Below are positions 6,776-12,922 of a DNA stretch of 22,851 bases, in pieces. The position numbers and the translations under genes were made by a program. Positions within the stretch are counted from its first letter, which is position 1. Each line of letters opens with the position of its first letter. The notes beneath the pieces are model-generated. The model saw nothing but the letters and a program-made list of their open reading frames with translations. It searched no databases and was not told the origin of the DNA. The stretch is from an uncultured Varibaculum sp. (GTDB taxonomy: Bacteria > Actinomycetota > Actinomycetes > Actinomycetales > Actinomycetaceae), in assembly GCF_902489465.1 (NCBI RefSeq), contig NZ_CABTZZ010000030.1, positions 1 through 22,851 of the forward strand, read 5' to 3'.

Positions 6776-6962
6776 TGGTCGCAATCCAGCGGTGACGGGA
6801 TTTTTCCAATTGTTAACGCGCCTTTCTAGTCAGGTTAGATTAATAAAAACACTAGAAATATACTAGTAAATCTCTTGTGGATTTATTTATGTATTCTTAG
6901 AATAGTTTAGAGAAAGGGGTGGATGCAGATGGCTACTAACACCGTTAACGTCAATTTCAAAC
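6776..6962 (+). repeat. Repeat copy 2: tRNA-terminator sequence plus RelB promoter and start
   Basis: Bases 6784-6811 match 5561-5588 (tRNA terminator region) at 27 of 28 positions. From AATTGTTAA onward the copy continues in parallel with 7632-7809, through the shared GTCAGGTTAGAT-ATAAAAACAC block, the AAAGGGGTGGAT ribosome-binding region and the first codons of the RelB-like gene. Direct orientation. Confidence 0.75.
6851..6904 (+). promoter_or_regulatory. Probable operator/promoter of the relB-yoeB cassette
   Basis: Two small palindromes lie in the AT-rich leader: ACTAG-7-CTAGT (6851-6867) and TATTCT-T-AGAATA (6892-6904). RelB/DinJ antitoxins usually autorepress by binding such sites ahead of their own gene. 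The second may overlap the -10 region (TATTCT). It ends 24 bases before the antitoxin start. Only the position and symmetry are seen; binding is inferred. Confidence 0.45.
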
Positions 6963-7195
6963 TAAAGGCAGACGATAAACGTTTGATGGAAAGCGCTTGC
7001 CGGGAACTTGGGCTTTCAATGAGTGCAGCGTTCACGATTTTTGCTAAAAAAGTTGGTCGTGAGCGCCGGATACCGTTCGAGGTTTCGGCTGACCCCTTTT
7101 ACTCTGAAGAGAATCTTTCCCGTCTCAAGAAGGCGATTGACGAGGTCGAAGCCGGCAGAAAACAGCTGATCCCGCATGATTTGATTGAAGAATAA
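6929..7195 (+). CDS. RelB/DinJ-family antitoxin
   Basis: 88 residues from the ATG at 6929. An ATG two codons earlier exists, but the second is preferred: AAAGGGG is at better spacing, and in the duplicate at 7776 only this ATG is kept. The N-terminal ribbon-helix-helix (NVNFKLKADDKRLMESACRELGLSMSAAFTIFAKKV, residues about 6-42) binds DNA. The segment IPFEVSADPFYSEENLSRLKKAIDEVEAG is the toxin-wrapping tail typical of DinJ/YefM-like partners. Intact, while the toxin behind it (7200) carries a stop codon. It would still be able to autorepress and perhaps to neutralise related toxins. Confidence 0.85.
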   Translation: MATNTVNVNFKLKADDKRLMESACRELGLSMSAAFTIFAKKVGRERRIPFEVSADPFYSEENLSRLKKAIDEVEAGRKQLIPHDLIEE

Positions 7196-7199
7196 AATC

Positions 7200-7463
7200 A
7201 TGCAAATTGTTTGGAGCGAGGAGGGCTGGGAGGATTACCTTACCTGGCAGACTCGCGACAAAAAGACGTTACGTCGGATAAATTGACTTATCACGGATAT
7301 TAAACGTAACGGATACGACTCCATTGGAAAGCCGGAACCGCTTAAGGGTGATTTATCGGGTTACTGGAGTGCCCGCATTGATGACAAAAATAGAATCGTA
7401 TTCAGAATCAATAATTCTCAACTAGAAATTTGGCAATGCGGTTCCCATTACCGCGATAAATAG
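7200..7463 (+). pseudogene. yoeB: YoeB-family mRNA interferase toxin, inactivated by an in-frame TGA
   Basis: 88 codons starting ATG four bases after the antitoxin stop. The translation IVWSEEGWEDYLTWQ, then GYDSIGKPEPLKGDLSGYWSARI, then NRIVF and GSHY matches YoeB closely along its whole length, including the active-site Glu (KPEPL), Arg (NRIVF) and C-terminal His-Tyr. Codon 29 is TGA (7284-7286), between RRIN and LITDIK, where YoeB normally has a polar residue. The product would stop at 28 residues, without any catalytic residue. Everything else is conserved, so the mutation looks recent. A sequencing error at one base is the alternative. Confidence 0.85.
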
Positions 7464-7503
7464 GAGGGGTAATACCCAAATAGGATTTCTGGATTAAAGA
7501 AAT

Positions 7504-7523
7504 GCCGGGGGACAGCCCCCGGC
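7504..7523 (+). terminator. GC-rich hairpin after the toxin remnant
   Basis: Perfect 8-bp stem GCCGGGGG / CCCCCGGC with a 4-base ACAG loop, 40 bases past the yoeB stop. There is no T run, so it is a weak or Rho-assisted terminator at best. The rest of 7464-7611 shows no gene. Confidence 0.4.
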
Positions 7524-7611
7524 TCCTGGAAGCCCTTCCTAGGAAAGACCACTTTCATTATCAGTTAACTGTACTGGTATTTTCAAGTGAACGGCGTATC
7601 TTACGTATATT

Positions 7612-7809
7612 GGGCGCGCTAAACCCCGTCCTGGTCGCGATACTGTTGTGACAGGGGTCTCGCAATTGTTAATGCACCTTCCAAGTCAGGTTAGATCAAT
7701 AAAAACACCCGAAGTATACAAGTAAATCGTTTATTTTTTGTTCTTAGATTGCTTTGGTGAAAGGGGTGGATACAGATGGCAACCAATACCTTTAACGTCA
7801 GTTTCGAAC
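7612..7809 (+). repeat. Repeat copy 3: tRNA 3' tail, terminator and RelB start
   Basis: Bases 7612-7632 match the tRNA end plus terminator of 5533-5553 at 19 of 21 positions. The terminator second arm is degraded (GTGACAGGGG). From 7632 to 7809 the sequence parallels 6776-6962 through the RelB leader and about ten codons of the gene. The order tRNA tail, terminator, antitoxin leader shows that a tRNA-end/TA block was duplicated in tandem. Confidence 0.7.
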
Positions 7810-7838
7810 ATCGTCTAGCAAGTCTTTCTCCCAACTAA
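7776..7838 (+). pseudogene. Truncated second RelB/DinJ-like antitoxin
   Basis: Begins MATNTFNVSFE, parallel to MATNTVNVNFK of the intact antitoxin, with the same AAAGGGG site, then diverges and stops after 20 codons (TAA at 7836). The ribbon-helix-helix is incomplete and no toxin follows. It is the end of the duplicated block, cut by whatever brought in the VbhA-like region. Confidence 0.7.
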
Positions 7839-7872
7839 GTTCTGCTAATCCTACAATAAAATACCTGGTAAA

Positions 7873-7881
7873 TGATATAAT
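7873..7881 (+). promoter_or_regulatory. Extended -10 promoter for the VbhA-like gene
   Basis: TGATATAAT: a consensus TATAAT (7876-7881) with an upstream TG. No good -35 is seen 17-18 bases upstream, as is common for extended -10 promoters. It lies 36 bases ahead of the ATG at 7917. Confidence 0.5.
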
Positions 7882-7916
7882 GAAAGGTAGCTTTGGTCGG
7901 TGCAAAAGGTGGGAAA

Positions 7917-8129
7917 ATGCAATTATCTAGACGGGAAAATGTGGAAAGGGCAATCCACTCGGCGAAGCTTTCGGGTGGTACTCTTTCTCCACAGTTTCTA
8001 TGCGATGCAAACAGGTACGTTGACGGCTCCCTGAGCCTAGACGAAATGCTGCAACGCGCATTGAATCGCAACCGAGGCTCTGCGGGCGCGAACAACTCAG
8101 CTGAGCATCCATGCTCGCAAACGCCCTAG
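7917..8129 (+). CDS. VbhA-like antitoxin (copy A)
   Basis: 70 residues from ATG 7917, with AAAAGGTGGG just upstream; the earlier in-frame GTG at 7893 has no ribosome-binding site. The core RRENVERAIHSAKLSGGTLSP, then YVDGSLSLDEMLQRAL follows the VbhA antitoxin pattern (basic start, helix with A-x-S-x-x-L-G, then GxLxxDE), which in known pairs blocks a Fic AMP-transferase toxin. No Fic gene is seen here. It is clearly related to the gene at 8522-8710 (shared MQL-RR-NV-RAIHSA). The last 15 residues look random and may be read-through after decay. Confidence 0.5.
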   Translation: MQLSRRENVERAIHSAKLSGGTLSPQFLCDANRYVDGSLSLDEMLQRALNRNRGSAGANNSAEHPCSQTP

Positions 8130-8219
8130 GACGCAAGAACGCAATTCCTCCTCAACCTAAGTAGCGCCCCGCTCCCACCTTTGAACTAGCTAGCTTGAGG
8201 AGCTGGTTCCCGGAAATCC

Positions 8220-8477
8220 CTACTTGCCAAGAATCTCGGATAAACGAATTTTTACTGCTTCATCGGCACTGAGGGATTGTTCTGCCACCTGGCGGACTAG
8301 GTCGCGGGTTCTAGGGTCAGTTACCGGCATATCGGCAAGATTCATCGCAACGTCAGCAAATGCAATCGCAGCTTCTGCCGGGTTAGAGCAGTTCGCGACC
8401 TCAACGTACGGGGTTAGCTGATCTTCCTGACCGGATTCCGGCTGGGCTCTCTGTCTTGTGGATGCATTTTTTGATAC
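8220..8477 (-). pseudogene. Start-less VbhA-like antitoxin (copy C)
   Basis: A frame open from 8477 to TAG at 8220 encodes coding-like text: AEAAIAFADVAMNLADMPVT, then RDLVRQVAEQSLSADEAVK and LSEILGK. The end resembles the VbhA helix-turn with SADEA. No ATG, GTG or TTG starts the frame: it opens at GTA directly after an in-frame TAG, so a GTG to GTA change could have removed the start. It lies 44 bases behind copy B in the same direction. An unusual start codon is possible but not supported. Confidence 0.4.
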
Positions 8478-8521
8478 CTAAATCTCTAATCTCTGGCTAG
8501 GGCGTTGGTGGTTTACATCTA

Positions 8522-8710
8522 TCACTTGGTTGGGTTCGCTGCCCCTCTTTTCATAATCCGATTCTTAGTGCGTTCGACCAATTCGTCAGCGTTTATAGTT
8601 CCCTTAATATATTCGTTGGCAGCATCCAAGAAATCAGAAGATACTGTCTGATCTTCAAGCTCGGCGGAATGGATGGCTCTGGTAACATTTCCGCGTCTGG
8701 TTAGTTGCAT
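8522..8710 (-). CDS. VbhA-like antitoxin (copy B)
   Basis: 62 residues. MQLTRRGNVTRAIHSAELEDQ, then NEYIKGTINADELVERTKNRI matches copy A and the VbhA pattern with GTINADE. GGAG lies seven bases before the ATG, and a near-consensus promoter stands upstream (8747-8776), so it is probably expressed. The protein is small and basic at the C-terminus. No Fic partner is found in the window. The role as an antitoxin is inferred from pattern only; it could have been kept as an anti-addiction gene against incoming Fic modules. Confidence 0.55.
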   Translation of the reverse strand: MQLTRRGNVTRAIHSAELEDQTVSSDFLDAANEYIKGTINADELVERTKNRIMKRGAANPTK

Positions 8711-8746
8711 GACTTATCTCCATTCCCCGATGAATGCTGCAAACTA

Positions 8747-8776
8747 ATTATAGTCCCTACCAGAGGTTACTGTTAA
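8747..8776 (-). promoter_or_regulatory. Near-consensus sigma-70 promoter for VbhA-like copy B
   Basis: On the minus strand: TTAACA (-35, 8771-8776), an 18-base spacer, TATAAT (-10, 8747-8752). The start codon at 8710 lies 36 bases past the -10. Confidence 0.65.
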
Positions 8777-8835
8777 TTCTACGTGTATTTACTCTTAGTG
8801 TGAGGGCGGAAAAGGCTGATCCCCGAGCAGCAACC

Positions 8836-9744
8836 CTAACGAACCCCGCTGAAGTGGGATAGGGGCCAGACGATCAGCATGGCTTTGCCGACGACCTGAT
8901 CTTCGGAGACGGTGCCGATGGCTTTGGTGCGGGAATCTAGGGAAATGGAGCGGTGATCACCCAGCACGAAGTAGCGGTGTTCGGGAACTTGGTAAGGGAA
9001 TTTAATATCGGTTTTCCCGATTTTGCTGCCTTTGACATAGTTTTCACGCAAGGGTTTCTTATTGACCACGATGGTGCCATCCTCGCGCATATCTATCCAG
9101 TCACCGGGTTGCCCGATTACCCGTTTCAGTAGCACTTTGTTGTTGTAGTAAAAAGCGATAATGTCTCCGCTTTGGAAGCTGGAGTGGCGACTGGCGACCA
9201 CCAAATCCCCATCTCGCAGGGTAGGGGTCATGGATTCGCCCCGGATCTGCAGTACCGACATAAAGAAAGTTGCGACCAGAATCCCGACTGCGCTTACGAC
9301 TATGATCACTTCCGCTATCCGCACCAGCAACCGAAAAACCGGGCGGGCGCGAATCTTCTCCCACTGGCTCTTAGCGGTTTGAGTAAGGTTCGCTATTTTT
9401 TCTTTCTGACGCTGACGGTTATCGGTAACTTCCTCTGCTAACTGCGGGGAAGTACCCTCTGCTTGCCGAGGACGAATGGGGGTGGCTAACCCCTTTTTCT
9501 CAGGGTTTTCCGGGCTTTGGCTCAAAGCAGGAAAGTCTGCAGCGGGTTGCGGGTGGCGATCTTCCTTAAGAGCGCGACGCGGCTCGAAATGCCTAGATTT
9601 AACCAGGGACTTGGTGCTTTGCTTTGGCTCTCCGGGATTCTCGGTTGGGATTTTTAGGTAGGAGGAGACCGGGTTGCTGGTCTCGCTACGTTTGCGGCGT
9701 TCAGATCGTTTTGGCAGGCCAGAAGCGGGTTGAAAATCGCCCAT
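8836..9744 (-). CDS. lepB: Signal peptidase I with long N-terminal extension
   Basis: 302 residues, with GGAGG six bases before the ATG. About 135 residues of charged, Pro-rich, presumably cytoplasmic sequence precede one membrane helix (about 142-163). The catalytic region follows: RGESMTPTL with nucleophile Ser171, LLKRVIGQPGD with general base Lys207, and VLGDHRSISLDSR (box E, about 260-272). All S26 hallmarks are intact. It removes signal peptides from exported proteins outside the membrane. Divergent from the pilus operon 347 bases away; many Gram-positive pilus loci carry a signal peptidase, so it may serve the pilins, but as a general lepB it could be the housekeeping enzyme. The extension is longer than usual for the family. 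Confidence 0.92.
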   Translation of the reverse strand: MGDFQPASGLPKRSERRKRSETSNPVSSYLKIPTENPGEPKQSTKSLVKSRHFEPRRALKEDRHPQPAADFPALSQSPENPEKKGLATPIRPRQAEGTSPQLAEEVTDNRQRQKEKIANLTQTAKSQWEKIRARPVFRLLVRIAEVIIVVSAVGILVATFFMSVLQIRGESMTPTLRDGDLVVASRHSSFQSGDIIAFYYNNKVLLKRVIGQPGDWIDMREDGTIVVNKKPLRENYVKGSKIGKTDIKFPYQVPEHRYFVLGDHRSISLDSRTKAIGTVSEDQVVGKAMLIVWPLSHFSGVR

Positions 9745-10091
9745 TAAATACCTCCGCTTGCTTCGCTGCCTCTTAGTGTACTTTAGCGCTTGTTTCTATA
9801 ATGCTATGGCATCATTACTGCTGTCCCTTCTAAGATCCCCTAAAACCTAAACATTTCAGGCTGCTGAGGGCAGGAATTTCTTAGTTTACAGCCCGACAGT
9901 TAGTCGCGAGAGCTGATTCGTTTTCCGCAAAGTCGCGCGGTTTCGGGAAGCTAGCAAATGGGGCTTCGGTTCCCATGCGAAGACAATATTAAACTGATAC
10001 CATATTCATGTTGCTTTAATTTAAGAGGGTTAATGCAGCTGTGTCCCTGTTTGAGATTTTTAAGTGCTGAAAGCACGGGAAGTGAGGAATA
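9745..10091. promoter_or_regulatory. Divergent lepB / pilus-operon intergenic region
   Basis: 347 bases without a credible gene. On the plus strand a perfect TATAAT lies at 9797-9802, with only weak -35 candidates (TTAGTG type) about 17-18 bases upstream; if used, the pilus mRNA would have a leader of about 280 bases. AT-rich stretches at 9989-10030 could hold a nearer promoter. A short hairpin with ATGGG/CCCAT arms lies near 9957-9976. The pilin start is served by AGTGAGGA just before ATG 10092. No recognisable riboswitch. Confidence 0.4.
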
Positions 10092-11765
10092 ATGGGCACT
10101 CCTATTCGAAATTATTCACGTGGGGGGGGGTTCAGTAGACTTTTTGCTGGCCTCTTCCTAGCGTTGGGATTGGTCGCAGCACTGTCGCTGTCCTTTGCCC
10201 AGTTAGCGTCGGCATCTCCGCTGCGTCCTGCCGGCAAAAACCTTGATAAGACCTGCGCCCCGGAAATTACTATTACCGCGCAAGAAAGCGATCATACTTA
10301 CGGTGCTTACCAGCTATTTAATGGTAATGTTTCCGACGGAAAACTAACCGATATTAGCTGGGGAAGCGGCATTGATTCTGATGCCCTACTGGCTGAGTTG
10401 AAAAACGGCAGCATTGACGAGCTGAAGGATGTAACTAGCGCTCCGCAATTGGCAGAGAAACTATCGAAGCTGGAAAGCTCCAAGGTTATCGAGTTCTCCA
10501 AGATTGCCACGAAGCATGTTACGGGGACTGCAAAAACCTTTACCAAATCGGGTGAGGCGGCTCCTTACTCCTACAAGGCAACCTTGGGCGAAGCCGATCA
10601 CGGCTACTACCTGGTGAAAGATACCGACGAGAAAGCTGCAGCGCTTACTTCTCCGATTCTGAAGGTTGCGGGTTGTACTGTCACCGTTGAGGCCAAGGGC
10701 TCGGTTCCTACTTCTACTAAGAAGATTAAAGAAGACTCTACTGGGGAATGGGGCGATACCGCTGATCTCGATGTGGGACAGGAAGCCCCCTTCAAACTGA
10801 CCGGTACTATGCCCAGCAACATTGCGGACTTCACTACCTATAAATATGGTTTTAAAGACTTCATTTCTAAGGGCTTTACTTTGCCCGAGGGCTTTGCCGC
10901 TAAAGATCTCACCGTAAAAATCGGGGATAAAGAAATAACTCCGGATACGGTAAATGTAACTGCTATCACCGATGATACCCACGGCGCTGAATACAACGGC
11001 GGCAAGCAGATCGAAATTATGTTTACCGATCTGAAAGCCACTGCGAAAGCCGCGGGCGTTGAGCTAACCGCAGACTCGGAAGTTACCGTGGAATACTCCG
11101 CGACGGTAAATGATCAGGCCGTGATTGGTGGGGCGGGTAACCCCAACAAGTCCTTGGTTGTTTATCAAAAGGACGTTAACGATGGTGACGGATTGGGAGA
11201 GACCCCGGAAGACGAAGTTTGGGCCTTCACCTACCAGCTGGATACCACCAAGGTTGACTCTGCGGATCCCGAAACCAAACTAAAGGATGCACAGTTCCGT
11301 CTGTACAACTCCGACAAGTCCAAGAGCGCCAAGATTGAAAATGGCAAAATCAGCGCCTGGGTTGACGGCGACGCGGGCACGGTAATCACCACCCCCGAAG
11401 GTGGCATCTTCAATATCGCTGGTCTGGATGCCGACACCTACTACTTGAAAGAGATCAAGGCGCCTGCAGGCTACAACCTGCCGACAGGGGACGATGCCTA
11501 CTTCAAGTTCGTTATCGCGGCCAGCCTGACTGTGGGCGATGATGGTAAAGGCAAGATTGAGTCCCTGACCATCACCCCCGGTAAAGCACAGGCCGCCGAT
11601 GGCGATATTCCCACCGGTAAAGTCTCGATGAACATTGAAAACACCTCCGGTTCTACTCTGCCTGAAACTGGTGGTATCGGTACTGTCATCTTTACGGTAG
11701 TTGGTTTGCTAGTAATGGCCGGCGCGGCAGGCGGATTCGTCTGGCGGCGCAAGCAAAACAGCTAA
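10092..11765 (+). CDS. Major fimbrial pilin (LPETG, isopeptide-forming)
   Basis: 557 residues. Signal peptide 1-42 (hydrophobic 17-37, cleavage near ASA-SP). Three Ig-like modules follow: N-domain about 55-200, middle domain about 215-355, and a SpaA/Cna-B-type domain about 376-517 with FTYQLDTTKVD at its start, the E-box YYLKEIKAPAGYNLP (450-464) and IENT at its end. Sorting signal LPETG (523-527), membrane helix and RRKQNS tail. The canonical pilin motif YPK is absent; at the equivalent domain junction stands VEAKGSVPT with Lys202, the likely polymerising lysine. Cys55 and Cys195 may form a disulphide. First gene of the pilus operon, and the probable shaft subunit by position, length and domain layout. 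Codons 11-13 are a G9 tract. Confidence 0.9.
   Translation: MGTPIRNYSRGGGFSRLFAGLFLALGLVAALSLSFAQLASASPLRPAGKNLDKTCAPEITITAQESDHTYGAYQLFNGNVSDGKLTDISWGSGIDSDALLAELKNGSIDELKDVTSAPQLAEKLSKLESSKVIEFSKIATKHVTGTAKTFTKSGEAAPYSYKATLGEADHGYYLVKDTDEKAAALTSPILKVAGCTVTVEAKGSVPTSTKKIKEDSTGEWGDTADLDVGQEAPFKLTGTMPSNIADFTTYKYGFKDFISKGFTLPEGFAAKDLTVKIGDKEITPDTVNVTAITDDTHGAEYNGGKQIEIMFTDLKATAKAAGVELTADSEVTVEYSATVNDQAVIGGAGNPNKSLVVYQKDVNDGDGLGETPEDEVWAFTYQLDTTKVDSADPETKLKDAQFRLYNSDKSKSAKIENGKISAWVDGDAGTVITTPEGGIFNIAGLDADTYYLKEIKAPAGYNLPTGDDAYFKFVIAASLTVGDDGKGKIESLTITPGKAQAADGDIPTGKVSMNIENTSGSTLPETGGIGTVIFTVVGLLVMAGAAGGFVWRRKQNS
10122..10130 (+). repeat. G9 homopolymer in the pilin signal-peptide codons
   Basis: Nine consecutive G encode Gly-Gly-Gly at codons 11-13. 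With ten G the frame meets TAG right after the tract (GTT CAG TAG); with eight it meets TAG nine codons later. The present length is the in-frame state. Confidence 0.95.
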
Positions 11766-11797
11766 ATAGCATAACCATCCGATCATGAAGGCAAGCA

Positions 11798-11856
11798 TGG
11801 TCGCGTGACCAGAGAATCTTTTCTCTGGTCACGCGACCAGCGCCAATTCCATTTTT
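11798..11856 (+). terminator. 19-bp hairpin between major pilin and sortase
   Basis: Perfect inverted repeat: arms 11798-11816 and 11821-11839 with a 4-base loop TCTT, followed 11 bases later by TTTTTT (11851-11856). It lies 32 bases past the pilin stop and 52 before the sortase start. The gap between stem and T run suggests a partial terminator or an mRNA 3'-stabiliser, which would give more pilin mRNA than sortase and minor-pilin mRNA. Confidence 0.7.
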
Positions 11857-11908
11857 TAGTGCGTAACGCATTCAAGGCTCCTCGGCAGGGTTAGGAAAGG
11901 AACAATAA

Positions 11909-12922
11909 GTGCAACCGCTTCCGGTAGATCAGCAAGTGGCTTCGGCCGCTGATGACCTGGATCAGCGGCACCTAAAATCCGATTCTGACCCACAGCAACA
12001 GAACCTGGATGGTCAGAGAACTTCGAGCCGCCAGGACTCGGCCTCCGCATCTGGCCAAGCAACCGATGCGCCGGGCGCTAAGCGGTCAAGAATCCCCGAT
12101 CTTGCCTTCATAGCAGTATTCGTGGGCGGCATGTTGGTGTTCTTTTACCCCACTATCAGTAATTACTGGAACACCCTGCAACAAGGCCGCGCAATCGCGG
12201 AATATACCCAAACCGTAGATAAAATGCGTCCCGGAGAACTCCAGCAGACCTGGGATGAGGCCGAAGCCTATAACCGGGAACTGCTGTCCAACCCGGCGCG
12301 CTACCATCTGTCCCATTCGCAAATGCAGCGATATCTTTCCCTGCTAGATATCGGGAAAACCGGGATGATGGGGCATATCGAAATCGAAAAACTAGGGGTA
12401 GATTTACCCATCTACCACACCACCGAGGATTCGGTACTGCAGGTAGGGGCAGGGCATGTGCCCGGCAGTTCGCTACCTACCGGCGGGACAGGCACCCACA
12501 CGATCTTGTCTGGGCACCGCGGATTGCCCAGCGCCAAACTATTCACCAATCTTGACGAGCTAGAGGAGGGAGATCGCTTCGTGTTACACGTACTAGATCG
12601 TGACCTGGCTTATCAAGTTGACCAAATCCGGGTAGTCGAACCCAAAGAACTATCGAATCTAAAAATTATTCCTGGGCAAGACTACGCGACTTTAGTAACC
12701 TGCACGCCCTATGCGATTAATACCCACCGGCTACTCGTTCGCGGTCACCGGGTTCCCTATGGAGGGGACGCCGGTTATGTGGCTGCCGATGCGGTCGCTA
12801 TGGATCCGGTGATGGTTTCGCTAGCCATCTCGGTGCCAGTGTTAGGAATCATTGTGGCGATAACCGTAACGCACCTGCGGCGTCGCCGAAATCAAGCGGG
12901 AGGAAAGACGGAAACACTATGA
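11909..12922 (+). CDS. srtC: Class C pilus sortase
   Basis: 337 residues from GTG 11909 with AAAGGAA upstream. A 60-residue Gln/Ser-rich cytoplasmic start, membrane helix about 65-85, sortase barrel about 150-285, and a second membrane helix about 303-323 followed by HLRRRR. Catalytic residues are present: His203 (LSGHRGLP), Cys265 (TLVTCTPYAINTHR) and Arg274. GHIEIEKLGVDLPIYH is the usual class C opening of the barrel. The lid that plugs the active site in many class C enzymes (Asp-Pro-aromatic) is not seen between helix and barrel. Role: joins pilin threonines to the pilin lysine outside the membrane. Overlaps the next gene by 4 bases. Confidence 0.92.
   Translation: MQPLPVDQQVASAADDLDQRHLKSDSDPQQQNLDGQRTSSRQDSASASGQATDAPGAKRSRIPDLAFIAVFVGGMLVFFYPTISNYWNTLQQGRAIAEYTQTVDKMRPGELQQTWDEAEAYNRELLSNPARYHLSHSQMQRYLSLLDIGKTGMMGHIEIEKLGVDLPIYHTTEDSVLQVGAGHVPGSSLPTGGTGTHTILSGHRGLPSAKLFTNLDELEEGDRFVLHVLDRDLAYQVDQIRVVEPKELSNLKIIPGQDYATLVTCTPYAINTHRLLVRGHRVPYGGDAGYVAADAVAMDPVMVSLAISVPVLGIIVAITVTHLRRRRNQAGGKTETL

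Noticed and set aside
10461..10982. 173-residue minus-strand frame inside the pilin gene, and similar antisense frames in the tip gene (e.g. 18360-18962)
   Set aside because: No ribosome-binding sites or family features; codon structure clearly follows the plus-strand genes.
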